From Volvox africanus (lineage: Eukaryota > Chlorophyta > Chlorophyceae > Chlamydomonadales > Volvocaceae): a stretch of DNA of 64,000 bases. Shown here piece by piece: positions 18,970 to 27,221 of the stretch; position 1 is the stretch's first letter, and every line of letters begins with the position of its first letter. The stretch is taken from positions 372,001 through 436,000 of the forward strand of contig BSDZ01000037.1 of assembly GCA_030268105.1 (NCBI GenBank), given 5' to 3'. A program made the translations under genes and the position numbers. Under the pieces are notes generated by a model. That model had not been told where the DNA came from. It made no database searches and saw nothing but the letters and a program-made list of their open reading frames with translations.

Positions 18970-19558
18970 TTAATTCTGATTCTGTAAAAATAATAACGGT
19001 ACCATCAATATTAAGTGTAATATCGGGTAAATATTTTGCATTCATGTTTTTTCTAAACCATGCCAGATCATGAGTATCTAATAGCTGTTGCGGATTTAAA
19101 ATATTTGGTACGGTGAATTGAATGTTTAAACTTTCTATTTCATCTACTATTTTTTCAAAAGTACTTATCTTGTTAACAAGCAATTGCGCAGCATTAGGAA
19201 AAAACGGAGGAACATTAAAAAAATAAGCGTTAATGGATTTAGGAGTTTTTCTATATATATCAATGCTATTACCCATCCCCACTTCTGATAGTTTTTTCAA
19301 AAAAGCTGTATTTGCCGAAGAATCTGTTTTTAAAAAATATTTAAAATTGTCATTTATGACCAATTCCAGCTCTTTTTTATAATGTAATTTTATTTCTTCA
19401 TAAAGCATGTTGTATTCTACCAACTTATTCCATTGATCGTTGGTAGTCAATCCAACTGAAGTACCATCGTCAAAAAACCTTCTTACTCCGAAATGAATTC
19501 AAAACTCCAGCCCTGACTGTTTTGATTTTGTTTTTAAAAACTCTAAGCTGGTCTTCAT
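18970..19558 (-). pseudogene. LuxR-like regulator, N-terminal half (unit 2)
   Basis: Same sequence as 12214-12802, including the in-frame TGA (19499-19501). This copy is the true partner of the helix-turn-helix half at 16484-16663: the two flank IS21 copy B. Family assignment depends mainly on that partner. Confidence 0.5.
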
Positions 19559-19573
19559 ATTTTTAAATATTAA

Positions 19574-20666
19574 CAGGACTTACGCAAAAGGCAAATTAGG
19601 GCTCCTCAATTCCCGTATCAAATAATTTCGCAATAACCCGCTTTTCACTTGATAAACACTAGTAGAAGCAGCATTTGCAACTTTTTTTAGACAATTCCAG
19701 ACCATGATAGCGCAGGCTATATGATTTCTCTGTATCCTTCCTATTCTACATTGGCATTTTTCGATACCCGTAACTTGTTTGACTTCACGATGAAATTCCT
19801 CAATTTTCCACCTGAACCCATACTCTTCTTGTACAGCTTCAAGCGAATCTTGATCCATGTCATTTGTTATGACATAGTCAGTTCTGTTAGTAGAAACAGT
19901 TACCCTGAATAATTTCACTTTATGATCCTTAGGAAATTTATGAATCTTTATAACCTTCCCATTGCTAATATCATCAGTACTCCAATCTAAAGAATCAACT
20001 CTACAGTAGTTCCTAACTCCCTTACTATCATCTACTAATCGATTGCTCTTTATGGGACAATAATAGTATTTACAGATAGATTCTATTTGAAGTAGAATTG
20101 AGATCGTTGCGTACCAACTGTCCATAAGTACTGTGCTAAATGCAACCTTTTTACTGTGATAAGCATTACGCAGCATTTCTTTAACATGCTCGATTTTAGT
20201 TAAACCATCTTTATCGGGGTTGAATATTCTATAATCTACTACCCAGAACTTATTCTCTTCAGGATTAACATAAACACAACTTACAACTCCTATACCTTTT
20301 ATGACTCCCTTGGCATTACCACTGTATTGATACCTTACTTCCTCAATATTATTTGAATAGCTTTTATCCAATACACTATCGTCAAATAGCAGTTTACCGT
20401 TAGGACTAAAGATAATCTCACCTTTACCATGCTCCCATATCAACCTTGGTGATAATTTAGCATTTACTAGATATCTTCTTACCTTATCATCGCTTAAACC
20501 TTCTACATGATCGGCAAAATTGTAATCGTGTAATTTGTCTGGCTTGATAATAAGTACTGACAGTATTCTATTCTTGTAATCATTTCATTTTATAACTAAT
20601 TTTCTTAAACTACTAACTAAATTAACATTTACATACTCTATTTTCATCTCTTTTGCGGAAGTCCTG
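19574..20666 (-). mobile_element. IS701/IS4-type insertion sequence 1 (unit 2)
   Basis: Second copy of 12818-13910 with the same 17-bp inverted ends. Confidence 0.7.
19580..20583 (-). pseudogene. DDE transposase (IS701/IS4-like) 1, unit 2
   Basis: Identical in reading to 12824-13827: catalytic DDSVLDK, VLMDSWYA and FRWKIEEFHREVKQ, with the same one-base frameshift ahead of the ATG at 20443. Confidence 0.8.
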
Positions 20667-20759
20667 ATAATATTAGCTAATAAGGGATTTTTCTTTTTAT
20701 AGATTTCGTAAATAATATTGTTAACGCTGCTGATTATCGGGTGCATACTTTACCATATA

Positions 20760-20963
20760 TTACTCAGTAAAAGTTTTATCATTATCAAAAATCTCGATCT
20801 CATATTTACAGGAGCTATTATCTAATTCCGATTTCAGATTTTTAAGGTTGGTAACCATCCCGCACCATTCACTGCGGAATCTATGAAAACGTAGACCGCA
20901 TGAGCGTATAAAGTCCCTAATATCGCTACTTGGTTCAGTTGCAAGTTTTAGAATCACAGGCAC
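20760..20963 (-). CDS. Small hypothetical protein (unit 2)
   Basis: Identical 67-residue frame to 14004-14207. Unrecognised. Confidence 0.42.
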   Translation of the reverse strand: MPVILKLATEPSSDIRDFIRSCGLRFHRFRSEWCGMVTNLKNLKSELDNSSCKYEIEIFDNDKTFTE

Positions 20964-21003
20964 TTGTAGAAGTCAAGATTTGATCTGACAGACAGTCTAA
21001 AAA

Positions 21004-21513
21004 CTAGATTTGATTGTCAGTTAAATTTTGACTTCTACAATCAATTTCGCCGTTAGCCTCTTTCATATTCTTATGCTTCTCTAAAGCCTGTAATTGAGCT
21101 TCTGTAAGAATAATACCGTCTTGCGCCATCTTAGCTTCTAGGGCTTTTAAACGCTTCTTCATATTGTTCAGATCATTACGAAGCCATATCGATCTGACTC
21201 CACCGGGAGAGACCATAACACCATCTTTCTTTAGTTCATTAGATACTCTTAATTGACCGTAAGCAGGATATTCTATTGCCATAGCTAACACTGCTTGTTC
21301 GACTTTTGGATCTACTCTGTTAGCTATTATCGGTTTCTTGCGAGTCATATCTAAAAGCGCTTCTTCTCCTCCCGTCTCATATAACTCTTGGAATCTGTAG
21401 TAGCTATCTCTGCTATAACCCATAGTCTTACAGGCCGCTGATATATTCCCTAAACTTTTTGCTTACTCTAATAATCCTATCTTTGGTTTTATTATTTTTT
21501 GTTGTAAATTCAT
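21004..21513 (-). pseudogene. IS481 transposase, N-terminal half with internal deletion (unit 2)
   Basis: Copy of 14248-14757, with the same TAA near the start and the same loss of the catalytic core. Confidence 0.8.
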
Positions 21514-21573
21514 TTGATTTAATCTCCTTTGTTTTAATTAGTTTTATTATACAAATGTCAGATTAAATCTCAA

Positions 21574-22548
21574 CTACTTCATGTTAGCCAATAGCCATCT
21601 GATATTGTTCTGGATTGCTGTTTTTATAACTTCCCAAGTTAGTTGATATAAAGTAATTTTTTCATTTATCCTCCTTTTGTTTATCTCAAGCCAAGCAGAT
21701 ACGGCAAGGTAAATATGATTTCTTTGAGCTCGACCCGTGCGTGCCTGACAGCGTCCAATACTACAAGTTTGCTTTAATTCTCGATGATAAACCTCTATAG
21801 ACCAACGTGCTTCGGCAATTTTATCTACTTGCTCACGTGTTGGATTTTCCATGTTAGTTGTTATGTAATCAATGCGACCGTTTTTTGCCACAAACTTGAA
21901 TACCGTAACCCAACCGTATCCACGTAGGTGAATCTTTAGCCCCTCATCGGGAATCTCCAAACTTTCCAAGCTAACATTACGATTAACTTTCCTATTCTTC
22001 CTTAAGTTGGTAACCCATATCCAACCTAAATCACGTATTTGTTTCAAGTTCTCTAAGCTGCTATGCCAAGCATCCATTACTACAGCCTCAGGATTGATAC
22101 CTCTTTCCTTGGCTAAACTAAGCATATCACAAAAATGATCATTCTTCGTTTTTCCGTCGGTTTCTTTATCATAAACCCTATAATCTACAGGGATAGACTG
22201 TTCTTTCTTCGTATCATAATGCAGTAGGTTTACCATTCCTATACCAGGGATAACATCATGTACGGCACCAGAATATTGATAATGCACAAGTTCGATCTTT
22301 TTGCTATATTGCTTTGATATCAAAGTATCATCGCCTACTAATAGGCAAGGAGAATCCTTATCAATATATTGCGATACCTCTTTATAAATCTCACTAGGGC
22401 GGAAATTCTGGCTATTTAGCCACCGACTTGCGCTATCATGAGACAGAGCGACGGGACTTACTTCCGATAGCGCTTTGCCAGTATATCTCACGCTACTTGC
22501 TTGCAAAAATGATTTGTATAAATCCTTACTACACTTTGATCTTGACAT
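21574..22548 (-). CDS. DDE transposase (IS701/IS4-like) 2, unit 2
   Basis: Identical, intact 324-residue frame to 14818-15792, with Asp in VGDDTLIS and VVMDAW and Glu in RWSIEVYHRELKQ. Confidence 0.85.
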   Translation of the reverse strand: MSRSKCSKDLYKSFLQASSVRYTGKALSEVSPVALSHDSASRWLNSQNFRPSEIYKEVSQYIDKDSPCLLVGDDTLISKQYSKKIELVHYQYSGAVHDVIPGIGMVNLLHYDTKKEQSIPVDYRVYDKETDGKTKNDHFCDMLSLAKERGINPEAVVMDAWHSSLENLKQIRDLGWIWVTNLRKNRKVNRNVSLESLEIPDEGLKIHLRGYGWVTVFKFVAKNGRIDYITTNMENPTREQVDKIAEARWSIEVYHRELKQTCSIGRCQARTGRAQRNHIYLAVSAWLEINKRRINEKITLYQLTWEVIKTAIQNNIRWLLANMK

Positions 22549-22610
22549 TCTTTACTAAAAATATTTTTTTCTAATTTAACATATTTTCTTCCAAGTGCGA
22601 AACTCCTGTA

Positions 22611-23134
22611 TTGACACTTATGCAAGAGTAGCAGATGCTAAATTGTATGAGGATAAGACGGCTCTGACCGCAGCTGATATGCTTAACGATAGAATATTGC
22701 CTTGGTATGAGGAAGAAGGTATCCCTATTTTGCGTATATTAACCGATAGAGGCACAGAGTATAAGGGCAACATAGAAAATCATGCTTACCAATTGTTTCT
22801 TTCTATTGCCGGCATTGAGCATAGCACTACAAAGGCCTATTCTCCTCAGACTAACTGTATATGTGAAAGATTTAATAAAACTATGAAACAAGAGTTTTTT
22901 GAAGTAGCAATGCGTAAGAAGATATATTCTTCACTTGAAGAGCTGCACAAGGATCTTGATACTTGGCTTGATTATTATAACAATGAGCGGCCGCATTCCG
23001 GTAAATTCTGCTATGGCAAGACTCCTATGCAGACATTTAAGGATAGCAAAAAACTGGCTCTTGAGAAAAATAATGAAATCTTGTATCTTAAATATAGATC
23101 TGGTGGTCAAAATTTAACTGACAATCAAATCTAG
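22611..23134 (+). pseudogene. IS481 transposase, C-terminal half (unit 2)
   Basis: Copy of 15855-16378; retains the second Asp (LTDRGTEY) and Glu (CERFNKTM) but no DNA-binding half. Confidence 0.82.
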
Positions 23135-23239
23135 TTCTTAGACTGTCTGTCAGATCAAATCTTGACTTCTACAAAACTAAAACTTTCTTATTAATCTTAA
23201 CGCCTTTTTTTTCTGAAAATATACTGAAAATATGAATTA

Positions 23240-23419
23240 TTAAACCGTATAAAATATCTGTCGAGCCATGGCGGATAAAGCGCTTCTGCTATGCTTTCCT
23301 GTTTTTTTTCTAATATTGTTGATACGCCATTCTACAGTTTTTGGAGAAATGTTAAGTCTATTCGACATTTCTTTAGTAATCGTAGTGTAGGTTAATAGTT
23401 TAAGTAATTTTATTGTGTT
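23240..23419 (-). pseudogene. LuxR-type helix-turn-helix domain, C-terminal half (unit 2)
   Basis: Copy of 16484-16663, cut at its N-terminal side by the left end of IS21 copy C at 23420. Its N-terminal partner is absent because IS21 copy C is truncated. Confidence 0.72.
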
Positions 23420-23479
23420 TGTCAACTAAAAAGGGACCACTTATTTGCACCAAAAAGGGACCACTTATCTCAAAAATGT

Positions 23480-24206
23480 TTAGCTCACGGTAACCTCACT
23501 TTTTTGATTCTTAGTTCTATAACTTGGTCCAGTAATTTTAATTACTTTTCCATGATGTCTTAACCTATCCGTAATAGCTTTAGTTAATTCTTCATCTTCA
23601 AAAATATGATTCCAATTCTCATAGTCCTTATTAGTAGTAATAATTATTGAGTTATTCTCATATCTTTTAGATACAACATTAAAAAAATCATCTACTGAAT
23701 ATTTTGGTAAGGTTTTAAAACCCAGTTCATCTTATATTAATAAATCATAACTAACAAGCTGTTGTAATTTTTTATGGTAGGAATTATCAGCTCTTGCTAT
23801 ATGTAAATTATATAGCATGTCAGATACCGTGGTAAAAAATACTTTATATTCCTTACTTAATGCCTTTAATGCCTTTTTGCCTGTACCAGAATCTCCAATT
23901 AAAATTAGATTATGTTTGTCCCTGATAAACGGACAGCTAGCTGCATCATTAATTTCTCTCTCATCAATGCTCTTCTGAAAGCTAAAATTAAAATCTTCCA
24001 GCTTCTTGTTCGCCGGGTAATTTTGCTGCACTATAACGCCTCTTATAGTTATTATCACGTCTGTTATCCAGTTCATCCTCGCATAACAGTTCCAAAAATT
24101 CTTCATATGGTAATTTTTTACTTCTAGCATATGATAAACGGTCTTCCAATGTTAATGCCATGCCGGAAAGTTTGAAGTCCATGAGCCTTTTATATAATTC
24201 CTGCAT
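23480..24206 (-). pseudogene. istB: IstB ATPase, copy C
   Basis: Start ATG at 24204-24206. Shares with copy B the extra G (frameshift near 24017), the 18-base Walker A deletion (here GDSGTGKK) and the TAA near 23734, but not the missing T of copy B. Confidence 0.85.
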
Positions 24207-24549
24207 CTTCACCTCCAAACAAAGGTAAAGGTAAATCATAACAATTATTTTTTATGATCTCTTTTATTTTACTATAATTCCCAATTCCATAGTGCAAAGC
24301 TCTCATACAAGCTTTATTTACTATTTCATTACCGTATAGCTTTTTCAGATGTAATATTCCTTTGACGGTCCTTGGCCAATCTTTACTTTTTCCTCGATCC
24401 CGGATGAATGATAACATTTTATCCCCATATTCCCCTATTTCTTGCATCTCTATAACACATTTATTTTGGTATTCTGGTGATTCAGGGTAATATAATTTGT
24501 ACTCAGGCCAGTGCGATCTGTTAGTTATAAATGATCCTTTCCCATTCAA
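24190..24549 (-). pseudogene. istA: IstA transposase C-terminal part, copy C
   Basis: The last 119 codons, from MNGKGSFITNRSHWPEYKLY to the stop at 24190. All catalytic residues are lost at the deletion junction. Confidence 0.82.
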
Positions 24550-24550
24550 T

Positions 24551-24921
24551 CCGCATTGACTTTATGCAGTAACTCTTTGACAGAAACCCTATAACCATCT
24601 TCCATTATACTGTACATTTTATTTTTAATCGCAATTCTAACCAATTGGCTCTTACCAGGTGCTATCTTAAACATCACAGGAGTGACCGTTAAATCTTTTG
24701 TTTCCTTTAAGACTTCTTTACCATGTTCATTTTCTACTTTATAGACAATTAACTGGAAATGCTTAACTTCATTACTATCGTTCTTAAGTGTTAAAGCAGC
24801 AATCTTTTCGTCTTTATTGATTTTTAATTTTACCGGAGTAATGGTAAAAGATCCATAAGCAAAAGTTGGTAAAATACAAAAGATTAATAAACTTAGCTTA
24901 GTATAAAAACTTTTTTTTCAT
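24551..24921 (-). pseudogene. PapD-like periplasmic pilus/fimbrial chaperone, truncated, frameshifted start
   Basis: ATG at 24919-24921 followed by an A-run of eight; reading it as seven gives a signal peptide (KSFYTKLSLLIFCILPTFAYG) and then the immunoglobulin-like N-domain of a PapD-type chaperone: FTITPVKLKINKDEKIAALT, FQLIVYKVENEHGKEVL, FKIAPGKSQLVRIAIKNK. The last motif includes the basic residue that anchors subunit C-termini in this family. With the eighth A the frame stops after a few codons. The C-terminal domain is cut off by IS21 copy C. It lies downstream of tolB on the same strand. Not functional. Confidence 0.7.
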
Positions 24922-24995
24922 ATTATCTTCTCACAATTTAAGTTATTTAAAATGTTACAGTTACTGTCATTGCATTTAATGGTAACGTCCGATAG
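24922..24995. other. Spacer between chaperone remnant and tolB
   Basis: AT-rich and non-coding apart from a drifting continuation of the tolB tail. The minus strand has GAGAAG just ahead of the chaperone ATG, a possible ribosome-binding site. Confidence 0.4.
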
Positions 24996-26309
24996 CTATC
25001 CGGAATGACCAAAAACGGGTTGCGGCCGTAATTCGTATCCATTATAACCGGTAAAATCAATAGTATGTAACCTACTTAAACCACTTGTTTTATGGCCAGT
25101 AGGCTTACTTCCTTTAGTAAATAATATTACCCGTCCGTTTGGTGCCCAGCATGGGCTCTCTACAAGATAACCGCTAGCAATCAATCACTCATTACTATAG
25201 GTAGATGTTGGGTTATGCTTCATGACTCCTATAGTAAAGCCAAAATCTCTACTTACTTTGGTAAAAGCTATATAATTATTAACTGACCAGCTTGGTTCTG
25301 CATAGGATCCGCTGCTGCTAATTCTTCTGATATTTGAACCATTCCTATCCATGATATATAGTTGCCGTAATCCGTCTTTATCAGACTGGAATAATATTTC
25401 TTTTCCGTCAGGAGAATAGCTAGGAGAAGTAAAAATACTAGCACCTTGTGTTAACTGAGTTTTCTTTTTAGTGGCTAAATCAATTTCATATATATGAGTT
25501 CTACCATTTTGAGCAATTGAAATCAGTGCAGTTCTCCCGTCAGGGGCAAAATGGGGAGCGAATGACATTCCTGGAAAATTACCAAGCAAAGAACTTTTAC
25601 CGCTTGCTAAATCAAGCATAAAAACTTGAGGAATCCTATTTTTGTACGATAAATATAATATTTTTTTACCGTCTGGAGAGAACCGAGGCGTTAAAACGAG
25701 GGTTGAACCATCAGTAAGATATCGATGATTCTCGCCGTCCTGATCCATTATTGCTATTCTCTTTATCCTTTTTGTATAAGGGCATTTTTCCGACACATAA
25801 ACAATTCTAGTATCAAAATAACCATCATAACCGGTTATTTTTTTGTATATTTTATCAGCAATTTTATGGGCACCTCTGCGCCAAATTGCTTCAGAAAGTT
25901 CTAAGGTTTCAGATACTAATTGAGTTTCAAGTATAGTATCCCAGAGGATAAATTTTACCTTTAGCTTACCGGAGTCAAGCCTTTGATCCTCACCGTTAAC
26001 AAGTAAGTTCGCATTTATTTGCTGCCAGGCGGCAAATAAAGGTTTATGACTTACACCTATTTTATTTTCTATAAAGGCAGCATTAGAAATAGGGCGAAAT
26101 ACCCCGCAATTATACAGATCATTTTTAATAACTTTTACTATATTCTCTGCACTTTTTACATCAGCGTGGTTATGGCCAGAAAATTCATTTATGGCAATCG
26201 GTATAGGGTCAATATTGCCTTCTGTTATTTCTATGGTTGTTATAGCAAAAATATTAGGGGTGGCAAAAAATATAGCCAAACAAATTAAATGCTGAAAGGT
26301 TTTGATCAT
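24996..26309 (-). pseudogene. tolB: TolB, Tol-Pal system periplasmic beta-propeller protein, one nonsense codon
   Basis: Part of the Tol-Pal envelope complex; binds Pal and the TolA partner system in the periplasm. Start ATG at 26307-26309 with AGGAGAT upstream. Signal peptide at residues 1-22 (MIKTFQHLICLAIFFATPNI…), TolB N-domain to about 130, then propeller blades marked by RFSPDGKKILYLS, HFAPDGRTALIS, SYSPDGKEILFQSDKDG and CWAPNGRVILFT. The frame meets TGA at 25185-25187, followed in the same frame by LIASGYLVESPCWAPNGR, the normal next segment of the family. The total of about 437 residues matches intact TolB. The last dozen residues (…PVFGHSG) have drifted from the usual DASDPDWS ending. 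Confidence 0.9.
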
Positions 26310-26349
26310 ATTTTATCTCCTAAAGATATAAAATTTGTTGTATAACTTA

Positions 26350-26430
26350 CTATAAGATTTTGCTTAAGTAAACCTTTATGCAAGGACCTGATAATATAGC
26401 CAGATAGGTAAATATAAGCAGCCATAACAT
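26350..26430 (-). other. Short hydrophobic ORF upstream of tolB
   Basis: Twenty-six residues from ATG at 26428-26430 (MLWLLIFTYLAILSGPCIKV…). It could be the tail of an upstream membrane protein or chance. A stop codon closes the frame just upstream. No family recognised. Confidence 0.2.
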
Positions 26431-26439
26431 CTTTATCAC

Positions 26440-26653
26440 ATCATGGTACTAAAAGTCCGAGAGGTTAAAATTCAGGTTAAATCGTTTCCAAACATTATAA
26501 CGCTCGGGACGCAAATTCTTGTTAAGTTGTGCGGGACAAAACATCTCTTTTATTGGTGACCATTCTGATGGCACCAGGATATGAACTTTGGTCGCATAGC
26601 AGCGCCCTGTTGGTAGCGGGATTCGAACCCGCATCGCGCCGATGAATTCGCGC
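26440..26653. other. Bacterial/nuclear boundary zone
   Basis: Base composition and style change here from AT-rich bacterial to mixed nuclear sequence. No bacterial gene continues past about 26440. The minus strand has a 61-codon open frame (26449-26634) whose beginning is just a translated tRNA T-arm. No target-site or terminal repeat marks the join. Confidence 0.5.
26609..26652 (-). repeat. tRNA-like fragment (T arm with B box)
   Basis: On the minus strand the sequence has GCGGGTTCGAATCCCGC, a perfect T stem-loop holding the GGTTCGAATCC B box, then TACCAACA like an acceptor 3' strand. No matching 5' acceptor, D arm or anticodon arm is found, since the copia-2 LTR begins at 26654. Either a tRNA gene or a tRNA-derived SINE cut by copia-2. 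Confidence 0.5.
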
Positions 26654-27073
26654 TGTTGTGATGTCTTAGGACGATGCTTGCATAGCTTACTGACAACTAA
26701 GTTGTTGTTAGGCGATCGCGATTCGTATATTCGTATATACGAACGCGATGAAGCTGCAAGTAGGTGCAGGAAGCTGCGAGAAGGTACCGAACCTTGGTAC
26801 GCGCGTTCGACCGCGATGACCCGTGGGTCGGTGACGGGGATTTCGGTACAAGGTTAGGAACCTTGTGGTAGCTGAAGTACAGTTTGCCTTGATATAAATA
26901 GGCAAACTGTTCTATAACATTTGCTCTTCCCTAATCGGTCCTTACTTGGATAAGCTCTCTCCTATCCACTCCTTGTAACAGCTGAGTCTACCTTAATCGT
27001 CCTACTCTGCTGAACGGAGCGGCTTCCCTTCCGCTGTGCCCGTCAGCATCTACCTTAAGCCGTCTACTCAACA
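26654..27073 (+). repeat. copia-2 5' LTR
   Basis: 420 bp from TGTTGTGATG to CTCAACA, followed by the same primer-binding site as copia-1. It holds a TATA-like GATATAAATA at 26891-26900 in the loop of a perfect 10-bp inverted repeat (ACAGTTTGCC / GGCAAACTGT, 26879-26910), a second hairpin ACAAGGTT-AGG-AACCTTGT (26848-26866) and a 14-bp palindrome TTCGTATATACGAA (26730-26743). No 3' LTR remains. Confidence 0.72.
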
Positions 27074-27221
27074 GGTTATGAGCCCCGGCTGTGAAGCCGG
27101 TTAAGTCATCTGCCAATCGGAGATTGCTGCGACGTCTGCCGATTCGGCGAGTGCTAAGTAAGCTGGGACGTCGGCAACAGCAACGCGCCTGTTTTGAGCG
27201 GTTAGCTGGACGTCGGTTAAG
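27074..27221 (+). promoter_or_regulatory. copia-2 primer-binding site and leader
   Basis: GGTTATGAGCCCC at 27074-27086, complementary to a tRNA-Met anticodon stem-loop as in copia-1, then a 135-base non-coding leader to the ATG at 27222. Confidence 0.7.

Larger units (their letters stand above)
20965..23173. mobile_element. Composite of inverted IS481 fragments around an IS701-type element (unit 2)
   Basis: Second copy of 14209-16417, with the same outer IS481 ends. Confidence 0.6.
18970..24550. repeat. Tandem duplication unit 2 (partial)
   Basis: Second copy of the 12214-18969 unit, cut short inside IS21 copy C at about 24550. Within the IS21 part, unit 2 has one extra T (near 23629) relative to unit 1. 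Confidence 0.9.
23420..24550 (-). mobile_element. IS21-family element, copy C (right part missing)
   Basis: Left end TGTCAACTAAAAAGGGACCA, then istB and the last third of istA. It stops at CCATTCAAT, where copy B continues into CTATTATGCATGG and this copy changes to CCGCATTGAC, the inside of a chaperone gene. The same breakpoint removes the end of that gene, so one deletion took both. Confidence 0.85.

Noticed and set aside
1..26440. Contaminating or living endosymbiont contig wrongly joined to algal DNA
   Set aside because: The copia insertion with its own target duplication and matching empty sites lies wholly inside bacterial DNA, which a misjoin cannot produce. A misjoin elsewhere, such as in the 6756-bp repeat, is still possible.
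26609..26690. Complete tRNA gene on the minus strand
   Set aside because: Only the T arm and an acceptor-like 3' strand; no matching 5' half before the LTR begins.
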